A stretch of 64,000 bases of DNA. It comes from CAYWVO01 sp964461835. Lineage in GTDB: Bacteria; Zixibacteria; MSB-5A5; WJJR01; JAJRUJ01. The position numbers and the translations under genes are program-made. The DNA is taken from assembly GCA_964461835.1 (NCBI GenBank), contig CAYWVO010000001.1:124001-188000 (forward strand), in the 5' to 3' direction. Under the pieces are notes generated by a model, which saw nothing but the letters and a program-made list of their open reading frames with translations, did not search any database and was not told the origin of the DNA. This document shows, piece by piece, positions 36,683 through 45,694 of this stretch; position 1 is the first letter of the stretch; the number at the start of each line of letters is the position of its first letter.

Positions 36683-36731
36683 TTTGAGAAATTGGCCTCG
36701 GGTCGTGGACACGGCCCGGGGTTTTTGTATT
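36659..36731 (+). repeat. left copy of tRNA 3'-end/terminator direct repeat
   Basis: The last 24 bases of the tRNA plus the following base (25 in all, 36659-36683), then a 24-base block (36684-36707), recur at 40628-40652 and 40654-40677 with one inserted G between them. The terminator that follows is also repeated with small changes. This is the pattern left by an element that integrated at a tRNA 3' end. Confidence 0.85.
36696..36726 (+). terminator. rho-independent terminator after tRNA-Leu
   Basis: A long stem (CCTCGGGTCGTG pairing with CACGGCCCGGGG, with G-T pairs) followed by TTTTT. It ends the gap-pgk-tpiA-secG-tRNA transcript. Confidence 0.85.
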
Positions 36732-36854
36732 TAGCAAAGGCTCACCATTTGTGACTGTAGAGCGAAATACCTTGCGCAAAAAATCTCTGTTCATTAATAT
36801 TATGCGATAGCGATTAACTTTTGCCAGATTCGCGCCTCAGCGAGGGAGGGCTAC

Positions 36855-38804
36855 ATGAAGACCGCGATCTTTGCGCTAGCGCTTTCGGCAGTTCTCTTCC
36901 CAGTGATCTCAATCAATGCTACAATCATCCATGTCCCGGCTGATCAGCCAACGATTCAGGATGGGATTACCGCAGCCACTGCGGGCGATACGGTGCTCGT
37001 GGCCGAAGGCCTTTATTACGAGCGAATCACTTTTGACAGCAAGGCGATCACCGTCGGCAGTTTGTTCCTGCTTGATGGCGATACCGCGCACATTTCGAAT
37101 ACCATCATCGATGGCGATACCACAATACTCGGCACTGCCGATACCGGCAGTGTTGTGCGGTTTGTGAATGGGGAAACAGCACAATCCCGATTAATAGGAT
37201 TCACCATTCAAAACGGCATCGGAACCAATGGTCGCGGTGGCGGGATATATATCGACGCGAAAGGGTCGACCGTTGAATCTTGCCATATTATAAACAATAG
37301 AGGCAGTGACAATGGCAGCGGAATTTATGCGAAATCCGGTGATTTATTTATAAAAGACTCACGCGTATACCAAAACGCCGGCGGGGGAATCAGGTATCAA
37401 CACAAGTTGACATTATCCGGATGCACCATTGCCGACAACCAGGGAACAGGGATTGCTGCGCTTAGGCTACTTGGCACCGAATCCCTGACAGTGCTGGAAA
37501 GTGAAATCGTTCGAAACAATGGTAGTGGAATATCGATGATCGATCCGGTATTTAAAATCCGAGACTGTGTGGTGAGTTACAACGACTGGGATGGCATTAG
37601 CTTTGGGGGTACCTCACCTCTAAGCAAGGAGTTTAAGTCGCAACATCCGCAGGGTTTTGCCGGAGAGATATCAAACTGCATCATCGACAGTAATGGTCAT
37701 CATGGGGTCCTCATAGGTTCTTGTGGCCCGAATGGTATCATTGAGTGCGAAATCTGGTTTAACACGGAAGCAGGCATCTGGTTGGGTTCGGATGTTGAAT
37801 CAATGACTATTGAAAACAGCGTGATTTGTGGGAATAGTGGCGGTGGATTGGGATGTGAATGGGTACCGGGGGATGTGGCAATCAAAGGATGTACATTCGC
37901 CAAAAACAGCGGCTGGTGCGGCGGGGCGATATTTCTGGGTACGTCTGATGCCATGATCACTAATTGCACGTTTGCGCACAACACCTCCTTTAATCAGCAA
38001 GCCTCTACGATTTACCAAGGCTATAGTACCAGCCCAGATACAATGGAAGTTAGGCACTGCCTGTTTGCCTTCAACATCGGTGGTGATGTTATTCGCACGA
38101 GTGAGGACATGAATAATCGGATCCCCAGGCTCTCTTGCTGTAATATGTACGGGAACCAACCCGGAGACTGGACTGGCCCCGTGGCCAACCAATATGGTCT
38201 GCGCGGCAATATGTCATATGATCCTCTCTTTTGCGACACCACTAAATGTGATTATGCCATCGAAGCGTTGTCTCCGTGCGCCGCTTACCATCCATTCAAT
38301 GAATGTGATTCACTTATCGGAGCGGTGGGGCCCCAATGCACAATGCATCTGGACAATGACAATGATGGCATACACAACGAACTCGATAATTGTCCTTTCG
38401 TCGCCAACATAGAACAAACAGACACGGATTCGGATGGCGTGGGAGATGTTTGCGATAATTGCCCCTTGGTGCAGAACCCCGACCAGGCCGACTATGATGC
38501 CGATGGACTCGGTAATCCCTGTGACGATTGTGACTGTACTTATCATTGCGATCTCGATCTAAATGGCAGCTTTGACCCTTTGGATGTTGCCTATATAGTT
38601 GCCTTTGTATACGGGGGGGTTGACGCCCGTCAACCTCTAAAGACTTATTGCCCGACGGAGCAGGGAGACTGGGATGGGTTTGCGGGTATTAATCCAGTCG
38701 ATGTTTCGTGGTACGTGAATTTCGTATTTAGGCAATTGCACATACCGCCCATGGACGCATGCCAATGTGCCCATTATCCCAATGACTGCCCAGAATATCC
38801 ATAG
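36855..38804 (+). CDS. secreted right-handed beta-helix protein with thrombospondin-3-type and dockerin-like C-terminus
   Basis: A 649-residue exported protein with a signal peptide (cleavage near SINA). Residues ~25-480 are a parallel beta-helix with repeated turns of the type SCHIINN/GSGIYA/NSVICGNSGGG, opened by the common VPADQPTIQDGITAATAGDT block. Then come calcium-binding thrombospondin type-3-like repeats (DNDNDGIHNELDNCP, DTDSDGVGDVCDNCP, DYDADGLGNPCDDC) and a dockerin-like pair of helices with Asp/Asn-rich loops (DLDLNGSFDPLDVAYIV). No carbohydrate-cleaving residues can be assigned. The base composition is more A/T-rich than the flanking genes. RBS GGGAGGG precedes the ATG. It lies inside the tRNA-flanked segment with a paralogue. 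Confidence 0.85.
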   Translation: MKTAIFALALSAVLFPVISINATIIHVPADQPTIQDGITAATAGDTVLVAEGLYYERITFDSKAITVGSLFLLDGDTAHISNTIIDGDTTILGTADTGSVVRFVNGETAQSRLIGFTIQNGIGTNGRGGGIYIDAKGSTVESCHIINNRGSDNGSGIYAKSGDLFIKDSRVYQNAGGGIRYQHKLTLSGCTIADNQGTGIAALRLLGTESLTVLESEIVRNNGSGISMIDPVFKIRDCVVSYNDWDGISFGGTSPLSKEFKSQHPQGFAGEISNCIIDSNGHHGVLIGSCGPNGIIECEIWFNTEAGIWLGSDVESMTIENSVICGNSGGGLGCEWVPGDVAIKGCTFAKNSGWCGGAIFLGTSDAMITNCTFAHNTSFNQQASTIYQGYSTSPDTMEVRHCLFAFNIGGDVIRTSEDMNNRIPRLSCCNMYGNQPGDWTGPVANQYGLRGNMSYDPLFCDTTKCDYAIEALSPCAAYHPFNECDSLIGAVGPQCTMHLDNDNDGIHNELDNCPFVANIEQTDTDSDGVGDVCDNCPLVQNPDQADYDADGLGNPCDDCDCTYHCDLDLNGSFDPLDVAYIVAFVYGGVDARQPLKTYCPTEQGDWDGFAGINPVDVSWYVNFVFRQLHIPPMDACQCAHYPNDCPEYP

Positions 38805-38813
38805 GAGGAAATA

Positions 38814-40550
38814 ATGAAAACCCTGAGGTCAAGTCTAATACTGCTTTTGGTTTTCGGGAGTAACGTTTCGATCAATGCCTCAATAATCCAGGTCCCATCC
38901 GATCAACCGACTATTCAGGGGGCAATCGATGTTGCGGTCGACCGGGATACGATTCTGATATCTGAAGGCCAGTATTACGAACGAATAACATTTGCTGGAA
39001 AAGCAATTACCGTGGCAAGTGAGTTTTTGCTTGATGGCGATACCGCACACATTACGAATACCATTATCGATGGCGATACTACGATAATCGGCTCTGCCGA
39101 TACCGGCAGCGTCGTGCGGTTTACCAACGGGGAAGATTCCACATCAATCCTCGCCGGATTTACCATACAAAACGGGGTTGGGACTGACGTCATCTTTCCG
39201 CCCCACCCGATCTCAAATGGAATAAGCGGTGGTGGCATTCTTTGTCTCGCTAGTGCACCATCGATTTCACATTGCCGTCTTGTGTCTAACTCGGCGCAGT
39301 ACGGCGACGGCATTGCCTGTATTGACTCAACTGCTGCAGGTGATCGACCGGGGATTCAACAATGCTCCATTGAATCAACGGGCAATTACGCAATCTGGGT
39401 CACAACGAGTTCCCCGATCTTCTCTGAGTGCGAGATTCAAGGCGATGTATCTTGTGATAGAGGTGTTTTCCTGCTCACTGACTCTAAAATTGATGGGGAT
39501 ATTACCCCAGGTCCTGTTGTGACCGCGAAAATAGAAGGTTCAGAATTCACCGGCGGAGTTAGTTATTCATACGAGGGAGCAGCATGGGCTGTAATTCAGG
39601 GAACTAACTCATCATTTGAGTATCTCGATTGTGATGACGGTCTCCACTCTAATGCGACCCTAACTGATTGTATAATATGGGACTACGTACGCATATCTTC
39701 TGATGATTATGCGCCCTATAGTAATAAGATCACTCTGAATCGATGCATTGTTCAAAATGTAAGTTGTAGTGCAGCTCACGCAGAAATGGATTCGTGTCAA
39801 GTGATGTCGGGCGTCGATATTGGGCCGTTCGGAACTATGGGTTTCAACAATTGCCACATTTTCGGAACAGTCGAAACAATGGCGGCTAATAGTTGTTTTT
39901 TGGACCATTGCATCGTCCACTCAAAAAGTAAGATTAGAAACACCGAGTCAGCGGGTTTCCGAAATTGCACCATCTTGGGTACGATTGACATGGGAATCTA
40001 TGGCGGCACTTTCACGGGCGTTGACATTACAAATTGTACGATGTTTCTGTCGGGAGATACGGCCTTGTCCTATGATTATGGCCCAGCTTGTTTTGTCGAT
40101 ATCACTTGTTGTAATATTTATGATTATGCAGGAGAATCCCCTTTCATTGGAGATGTTCCTGGCTTAATTCTTGACACAAGTAATGTGATATTCGCCGATC
40201 CCCTGTTCTGTGCTCCCGACACGGGCAATTATCACATCCGCGAAAGTTCGCCCTGTGCTCCGGCCAACAATGATTGCGGTGTTTTGCTGGGAGCACTGGA
40301 TGTCGCCTGCCCGGCCTGCGATTGCGGCCACGTCGGGGATATCAATTGTGACGGCTCCACCGATCCGCTGGACATTCAGTTCTTAGTAGACTATGTCTTT
40401 CTTGATCTTGATGGACGATGCGCTAAACCGTTTTGTCCGTACCCCTGCGGGGATGTCAATTGCAACGACCTGGTTAGCCCGTTGGACGTCCAGTTTTTGG
40501 TGCAATTCGTGTTCCAGAGCCAGGATGCGCTCTGTGATCCATGTGAGTAA
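38814..40550 (+). CDS. secreted beta-helix protein with dockerin-like C-terminus (paralogue)
   Basis: A 578-residue exported protein 9 bases after its paralogue, with AGGAGG five bases before the ATG. The signal peptide (cleavage near SINA) and the first ~110 residues are nearly the same as in the preceding protein (TIIDGDTTIIGSADTGSVVR versus the matching stretch there). The central helix turns have diverged strongly. It lacks the thrombospondin-3-like repeats and ends in two dockerin-type modules with Cys pairs: GDINCDGSTDPLDIQFLVDY and GDVNCNDLVSPLDVQFLVQF. The same module type closes the papain-like protein at 50.6 kb. It probably arose by tandem duplication; the role is unknown. Confidence 0.85.
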   Translation: MKTLRSSLILLLVFGSNVSINASIIQVPSDQPTIQGAIDVAVDRDTILISEGQYYERITFAGKAITVASEFLLDGDTAHITNTIIDGDTTIIGSADTGSVVRFTNGEDSTSILAGFTIQNGVGTDVIFPPHPISNGISGGGILCLASAPSISHCRLVSNSAQYGDGIACIDSTAAGDRPGIQQCSIESTGNYAIWVTTSSPIFSECEIQGDVSCDRGVFLLTDSKIDGDITPGPVVTAKIEGSEFTGGVSYSYEGAAWAVIQGTNSSFEYLDCDDGLHSNATLTDCIIWDYVRISSDDYAPYSNKITLNRCIVQNVSCSAAHAEMDSCQVMSGVDIGPFGTMGFNNCHIFGTVETMAANSCFLDHCIVHSKSKIRNTESAGFRNCTILGTIDMGIYGGTFTGVDITNCTMFLSGDTALSYDYGPACFVDITCCNIYDYAGESPFIGDVPGLILDTSNVIFADPLFCAPDTGNYHIRESSPCAPANNDCGVLLGALDVACPACDCGHVGDINCDGSTDPLDIQFLVDYVFLDLDGRCAKPFCPYPCGDVNCNDLVSPLDVQFLVQFVFQSQDALCDPCE

Positions 40551-40627
40551 CAAAAGAGGATAGGATAAGTCTGTTAGATCACCTGTTAGATCGCAGGGTT
40601 AACTTGTTGGTAATCAACATCGCTGGA

Positions 40628-40700
40628 CGGGTTCAAATCCCGCCTTCCGCATGTTGAGAAATTGGCCTCGGGTCGTGAATGGCCCGGGGTTTTGGTATTA
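40628..40700 (+). repeat. right copy of repeat: truncated tRNA-Leu 3' end plus terminator
   Basis: Only the T-arm and 3' acceptor strand are present; the 5' half of a tRNA is missing, so this is not a working tRNA gene. The 25-base and 24-base blocks match the copy at 36659 exactly, and the hairpin CCTCGGG/CCCGGGG with TTTT at 40666-40693 still looks able to stop transcription from the beta-helix genes. A 10-base tandem repeat CTGTTAGATC (40571 and 40583) lies just upstream. Confidence 0.85.
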
Positions 40701-41085
40701 TTCTTTTCATTTGAGGCAGCATTTGGTAATCCGCCCGGCCGGAGGAGCAAAGGTCATTGCAGCAGGAGCATGCTTTATTGCGGAATCAGCCTGAGGAAAC
40801 GCTTTGCCAAGCAATCAGCTAAATTCGTTGAACAATCGGTTACATGGGTAACACCTTAAACCGGGGACATAGGTAACACTTTTTTGTCTTTTTGGTTCAT
40901 TGTTTTTTTGTTTTTGGTGGAGGTGTGGGGCGAATGACTCGTCCCGTGTTCTCCTGGTAGATCGCCAGGTCCATCTCGTTCCAGCGGATCTGCCACCGGT
41001 CACCGTCAAGCGGGAGAAAGGGTGATCACCAGCCGGGCCCGCGCCGGGAATCTCATGGGCAAGCTGCCCAGGCTACAATCTATAA
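40701..41085. other. degenerate region with mobile-element remains
   Basis: About 385 bases without an intact gene. It contains two nearly identical stretches, ACATGGGTAACAC (40842-40854) and ACATAGGTAACAC (40867-40879), like the repeated ends of integrase-type insertion sequences, an A/T-rich tract, and the tail of a possible transposase on the minus strand (next entry). Confidence 0.55.
40897..41025 (-). pseudogene. C-terminal remnant of an integrase-core (IS481-like) transposase
   Basis: A 40-residue reading frame ends in TGA at 40897 and includes DGDRWQIRWNEMDLAIYQEN and TGRVIRPTPPP. This is like the C-terminal beta-barrel segment of IS481-type transposases. Just upstream the frame meets a TGA (41028-41026), and a neighbouring frame continues with ARLVITLSPA, which suggests a frameshift in a decayed gene. 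The IS-end-like repeats lie immediately beyond its stop. The family name is from pattern memory, so it is tentative. Confidence 0.45.
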
Positions 41086-43059
41086 CTACAACCGTGGTTT
41101 GCGGTGGGTGTTGGTGATCCCCCAGAGCATGAGGATCAAGACCGCAAAACAAATTAAGCTCAGGTACGGACCAAAGCTGCCGGTCAGTGAGTTCCAGAGC
41201 CCTTCATTGCCGTCATAGAACTCCTTAAACTGTGCCCAGGTGACAATGAGGCCCGCACCGGCCACGCCGATTAAGGCATCCCCCGCGACCAGCCCGGAAC
41301 TGAATAATATCCCCCGTTCGTGGCGCAGCGGATACATCGCTTTCGAGGCTGTTTTCCTGACCAGCAGTGCAATTAACCCTCCCGCCATAATCGGCGTGGA
41401 AAGCCCCAGCGGGAGGTACATCCCGATTGCAAACGGCAATGAGCCGACACCGACTAATTCAATCGCCCCGGCCAGTAACATGCCCGTGATAATGGGCACC
41501 CATGGCAGGTTGCCGGTCATCACTCCCCGCAGCAGTTCGGACATCACGTTGGCCTGTGGGGCCAACAGCGGTGACGGATGTTCGGGGGATTGTACAAAAC
41601 CGTGCGCATCCGCCAGCAAGAAAATCACCGCCCCCATGGTCAACGCCGGGAACAGTAAGCCGACAAACTCAATCGCCTGCTGTTTCCGTGGTGTCGCCCC
41701 CAGCAGGTAACCCGTTTTCAAATCCTGGGCAATATCGCCGGACATACACACGGCGATACACACAACCGTGCCGACCGACATCGCGGTGATCATTCCGGTC
41801 GTGCCGCTGACACCGAATTTCAGGAGCAACAACGACGTTGCCAGCAAAGTAGCGATGGTCATCCCCGAGACCGGTGAGGAGGACGATCCCACCAGCCCGA
41901 CGATCCGGGCGGCTACCACTACGAAAAAGAAGCCGAAGATGATCGCCATCACCGCGCCGAGGAAATGCAACTCCGTGCCGGGAAAGATCCAGATCAGAAA
42001 GGCAATGGCCAATGAACCCACCAAAACCAACGACATTGGCAAGTCTTGATCGGTGCGCGGCCTTTTCCCAGCCGCGCCGGAGCCGCGCTTAAGAATCTGG
42101 TTGATGCCCGCGGCGAACGAGCTGATAATCACCGGGATTGCCTTCAGCAAGCTGACGAAACCGCCGAGCACCACCGCGCCGACCCCCAGGTATTTGATAT
42201 AATTCCCCCGGATTTCGTCCGGCCCCATCTCCAGAATGGGAATACTCGCCGGCGGGACAATCGCGTCCGGGGAGAATGAGCCAATGAAATAAATCAGCGG
42301 GGCAATCCCCACATAACCCATTAGCGCGCCGCCCATCATCAGTGCGGCAATGCGCGGCCCGAGGATATACCCGACACCGAGCAGTGCGGGGGTAGCATCC
42401 ACCCCGACCGATCCCCCGCGAAAGACGCCTCTGAGGGCATAATCGACGTACTCGGGCCAGAGACGGAAGGTGTCCATCAAAATCTTGTAAAGCGCTCCGA
42501 TACCAAGGCCCATAAACACGGTCTGGGCTTTGCTGCCGCCCTCATCCCCGGCCATGATAATCTCGGCGCACGCGGTACCTTCGGGAAATGCCAGCCGCTT
42601 GTGCTCCTTTTCGACCAGGTACTTGCGCAACGGAATCATCAGCAGGATGCCCAAGGATCCACCCAACAGCGAGAGTCCGATAATTTGCCATTGCGAGATT
42701 CTGAACTCAAATCCAGGGATTGTCGCTTGCCAGATGAGAAACGCCGGAATGGTGAAAATGATCCCGGCGGCGAGTGATTCCCCGGCAGAACCGATGGTCT
42801 GGACAATGTTATTTTCCAGCACGCTCACTCTGCGAAATAGCGAGCGCAACACCGCCATCGAAATAACCGCCGCGGGCAGGGACGCCGAGACAGTCATCCC
42901 CACTTTCAAGCCCAAATACGCGTTGGCGGCGCCAAAAGCAACCGAGATAAGAATACCCAGAACGATCGCCTTCAGCGTTAATTCCGGCACGGTCTGATCA
43001 GCTTTGATAACCGGCTCAAACGCGGGTTGGGTGTCGTTGTTTTCTTCCGGTGGTGACAC
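41086..43059 (-). CDS. OPT family oligopeptide/metal transporter
   Basis: A 657-residue inner-membrane protein with about 14-16 hydrophobic segments. Its opening block LTLKAIVLGILISVAFGAANAYLGLKVGMTVSASLP is typical of the bacterial OPT family, as are FPEGTACAEIIMAG and SGDIAQDLKTGYLLGATPRKQQ. It would import small peptides or metal chelates using the proton gradient; the substrate cannot be read. The start is a GTG at 43059 with AGGAGG just upstream. It is likely monocistronic and is read leftward toward the decayed element. Confidence 0.94.
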   Translation of the reverse strand: MSPPEENNDTQPAFEPVIKADQTVPELTLKAIVLGILISVAFGAANAYLGLKVGMTVSASLPAAVISMAVLRSLFRRVSVLENNIVQTIGSAGESLAAGIIFTIPAFLIWQATIPGFEFRISQWQIIGLSLLGGSLGILLMIPLRKYLVEKEHKRLAFPEGTACAEIIMAGDEGGSKAQTVFMGLGIGALYKILMDTFRLWPEYVDYALRGVFRGGSVGVDATPALLGVGYILGPRIAALMMGGALMGYVGIAPLIYFIGSFSPDAIVPPASIPILEMGPDEIRGNYIKYLGVGAVVLGGFVSLLKAIPVIISSFAAGINQILKRGSGAAGKRPRTDQDLPMSLVLVGSLAIAFLIWIFPGTELHFLGAVMAIIFGFFFVVVAARIVGLVGSSSSPVSGMTIATLLATSLLLLKFGVSGTTGMITAMSVGTVVCIAVCMSGDIAQDLKTGYLLGATPRKQQAIEFVGLLFPALTMGAVIFLLADAHGFVQSPEHPSPLLAPQANVMSELLRGVMTGNLPWVPIITGMLLAGAIELVGVGSLPFAIGMYLPLGLSTPIMAGGLIALLVRKTASKAMYPLRHERGILFSSGLVAGDALIGVAGAGLIVTWAQFKEFYDGNEGLWNSLTGSFGPYLSLICFAVLILMLWGITNTHRKPRL

Positions 43060-43501
43060 ACAGCCTCCTAGTTCTCAGGCATTATCAGGGAATTTATTTT
43101 CGATTTTACGTACGTTCCTGCACATCCTGTCGGCTAACATAGAGGGGTCGCTCGGACGGCGCAAGGGAATGTTTCCGGGGGATTTACCGGGCGCGCCTGA
43201 GAGGGTGAATCTAACATCTTTCAAAATGCGGTGCATTTTTCCCTTGCAAAAACCACTGCTTTGGTTTTCTTTTCGTATGTAGGTGAGGGGAACGACGGGC
43301 GGATTTTCTTAATTAGCACCGGGTTCCAGAAAATTTGCGGGTCCGTAATATTCCCTGTGAAAAGTTTTGCAGGGTTAACTCATTGGATGGCATGCAACAA
43401 AGAGGTGAAACTAAAAGCAATTTATTGGCTGCCAACAAGTTTCTAACATTTTCTTTGGAACGGCAGGTATCGAAACGGGTACACAGATTCAGGAGGACGG
43501 C
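43060..43501. other. intergenic region without a recognised gene
   Basis: About 440 bases between the divergent OPT and SufT-like genes. It must hold both promoters, but no convincing -35/-10 pair, RNA structure or small gene was found by eye. The right half is A/T-rich. Confidence 0.5.
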
Positions 43502-43807
43502 TTGACCAAAGAACAGGTGATTGAGCAGTTGAAAAAATGCTACGATCCGGAGATCCCGCATGTCAGTATCGTGGACTTGGGTCTCATTTACGATGTGCGC
43601 ATTGATGGGGGCAAAGTTGAGGTCGATATGACCTTGACGGCTCCGGGATGCCCAATGTCCCAACCGATGGCGCGCGACGCGAAAGAGAAGCTGGAAATGC
43701 TTGATGAAGTTAGCGAAGCGAACGTCAATATCGTCTGGGAACCACCATGGAGTCCGGACCGGATCACTGAAGAAGGCAAAAAAGCTTTGGGATGGACATC
43801 ATCATGA
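43502..43807 (+). CDS. MIP18/DUF59 family Fe-S assembly protein (SufT/PaaD-like)
   Basis: A 101-residue protein made of a single DUF59 domain: DPEIPHVSIVDLGLIYDVRI near residue 15 and the conserved TLTAPGCPMS with its Cys around residue 50. Such proteins help maturation of iron-sulfur proteins. The start is a TTG at 43502 preceded by AGGAGG, which is a strong reason for that unusual start codon. No other suf gene is nearby, so its role in the SUF pathway is inference. Confidence 0.9.
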   Translation: MTKEQVIEQLKKCYDPEIPHVSIVDLGLIYDVRIDGGKVEVDMTLTAPGCPMSQPMARDAKEKLEMLDEVSEANVNIVWEPPWSPDRITEEGKKALGWTSS

Positions 43808-44083
43808 CACGCGACACCAGCCGGCCAGGGACGGCCACCCTAATGATGCGAGGAGGTTTATATCGAGAAGTTGCAAAAGGACTGTCGACTTTAGGGTTGA
43901 CAAAAAGCAAAACGAGCACTTCTTTTGATATGAGCAAGGGATTGACTCACTCGGGATTGCATCAGGAAGAAGGCTCGAACACTCGCTTTTCAGCACCATA
44001 CCGCGAAGAGAGGTTCGGGTATTAATGAATCCCAAAACCCGAGAACGTACCATTAAATTTCACAATTCCACGGGGGTGGATGC

Positions 44084-44920
44084 ATGATGCGTTGGGGAAG
44101 TTACTTAACATTAGCGCTGATTTTGGTCCTAGCGCTGAGTCTTTCGGTCAGTGCAAAGGATGCCGTGACCTTTGGTCAGACAACATTCGATAAACCGAAT
44201 CCGAATACGACGACCATTGACGTACCACTGTACTTCAGCAACGAGAAGAACCTGGGTGCAATCGATGTCCCGCTGAAGTTTGGCCAGCCGGGCGACGGAG
44301 TCAATCTCGTTGAGGTTGATTTCGATGAGAGCCGGGCGCACTACTTCGACGTCAAAGTGGCCAACATCGACAATGAGAACAAGACGGTCCTGATCGGTCT
44401 GTTGTGGATGGCCTACAACGGCGATCAAACGCAGCTGGAACCGGGTAAAGGACCACTGGCAACAATGCGGTTTGAGATCACCGATCCGATGCTGGAGTCG
44501 TTCGTGATCGATCAGACGACTTTTGAAAATCCCGACCATCGGCTGGGGTACGTCTATGACGAAATTGGCCCGGATGGGAAACTGAACGTGTACTGGGGTG
44601 ATGTTGATTTTCAACCGATGACGATTGACGTGGCCCCGGCCAAAACGCCGGCGGTTCCGGAGAGCTATGAACTCAGCCAGAATTATCCAAATCCGTTCAA
44701 CGCCTCGACGGTGATTAAGTTCGGCTTGCCGGATGATACGCATGTGTCGCTGGATGTGTTCAACATTCTCGGTCAGCATGTGGCGACGCTCAAGAATGAA
44801 TTAATGCCGGCCGGCCAGCATCAGGTCACCTGGAGCAGCGACGAAGCCTCTGGTGTGTATTTCTACCGTCTGACGACCGACGATTTCACCGAAACACGCA
44901 AGATGACGTTGCTCAAGTAA
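44084..44920 (+). CDS. secreted cohesin-like protein with type-IX-like C-terminal sorting domain
   Basis: A 278-residue exported protein with a signal peptide (cleavage near SVSA). Residues ~25-190 form a beta-sandwich with cohesin-like features: TTIDVPLYFSNEKNLGAIDV, then LATMRFEITDP. The C-terminal ~80 residues are the classical sorting domain YELSQNYPNPFNASTVIKFG, VSLDVFNILGQHVATL and SGVYFYRLTT ending in MTLLK. Such domains send proteins through type IX secretion in Bacteroidota and relatives. GGGGGTGGA precedes the ATG. A terminator follows. A binding role for dockerin-bearing proteins elsewhere in the window is speculation. Confidence 0.82.
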   Translation: MMRWGSYLTLALILVLALSLSVSAKDAVTFGQTTFDKPNPNTTTIDVPLYFSNEKNLGAIDVPLKFGQPGDGVNLVEVDFDESRAHYFDVKVANIDNENKTVLIGLLWMAYNGDQTQLEPGKGPLATMRFEITDPMLESFVIDQTTFENPDHRLGYVYDEIGPDGKLNVYWGDVDFQPMTIDVAPAKTPAVPESYELSQNYPNPFNASTVIKFGLPDDTHVSLDVFNILGQHVATLKNELMPAGQHQVTWSSDEASGVYFYRLTTDDFTETRKMTLLK

Positions 44921-44945
44921 GAATTTGGCAACAGAGCGTATATTG

Positions 44946-44977
44946 CCGCCCCGGGGAATCCCGAGGCGGTTTTTTTT
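44946..44977 (+). terminator. rho-independent terminator
   Basis: Stem CCGCC-CGGG / CCCG-GGCGG with one mismatch, loop GAAT and a run of eight T, 26 bases after the stop of the sorting-domain protein. Confidence 0.9.
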
Positions 44978-44984
44978 GAATGGT

Positions 44985-45629
44985 TCACGTTTGGAGTTGC
45001 GCGGTTACCGTGCGGAAAAACATCGGCTGATCTTTGCTGGCGGCCCAAGTGATGTCAGGTAGAATGGTCAGGCGTACCTGGCTTAAGGCATGCTGAATAT
45101 AGTCCGCCGTATGCCGCACCGTGCGAACATTCCAACCGGGATCGATGTGCGTATACACACCTTCCTCAACCAGTTCGTAGCCGCCGGTCTCATCTGATGT
45201 GATTTGATGATAATCGAATCCAAAACGCCCTCCCGGGGGCAATATCCTCGCTGTCTCCGCGAGAATGCCATGCACGCACGTACCAAAATGCAGCACACCC
45301 ACAGCAATGATGAGATCGATCTGTCCTGGTCCCAGCGGCCACGGCACGCGGGTCACATCATGCTTAATGAGTTCAGTGGTGAAGCCTTTGTCGTCGCACG
45401 CTGCCGGCATCGCGGAAGAATTAGCCAGGCCGATAACGTCCAGACCCGCCTGGTGAAACGGTATTGAACCAAGCCCGGTGCCAATACCGAGGTCGAGAAT
45501 CGTATCCTCCGGGTGTACGTAGGGAAACAGCAGGCCGAAGAGCACAGCCGGACCATACCATTTTTCCTGTTCACTTTTGCGGTCGTATTATTCAGCCCAC
45601 CGGCGATATGAACCTCCGGAATCCGACAT
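44985..45629 (-). pseudogene. SAM-dependent methyltransferase interrupted by an in-frame TAA
   Basis: The body of the protein (from a GTG at 45545, 186 residues) is a class-I methyltransferase with motif I TILDLGIGTGLGSIPF and the later LIIAVGVLHFG. The same frame continues upstream and codes plausibly for YDRKSEQEKWYGPAV, a stretch common just ahead of such domains. It then meets TAA (45590-45588), beyond which comes a short open stretch beginning with an ATG at 45629 behind GGGGAAGA. The natural start is therefore probably 45629, with codon 14 now a stop. It may be a nonsense pseudogene, a sequence error, or a gene that now starts at GTG 45545. Confidence 0.65.
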
Positions 45630-45694
45630 TCTTCCCCCGTGAATTGAGACGGATCGTTCGTTCCAATCTTGCCTATATTTGCAGGACAATATAC

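Noticed and set aside
40571..40592. Tandem CTGTTAGATC repeat as a regulatory array
   Set aside because: Only two 10-base units; too few to claim more than a local duplication.
40621..40651. Second tRNA gene at the right repeat
   Set aside because: Only the T-arm and 3' acceptor strand match; no D-arm or anticodon arm can be folded upstream.
43792..44025. 77-residue frame between the SufT-like and cohesin-like genes
   Set aside because: Overlaps the end of the SufT-like gene, lacks a ribosome site and has no recognisable features; the region is more likely the promoter and leader of the next gene.
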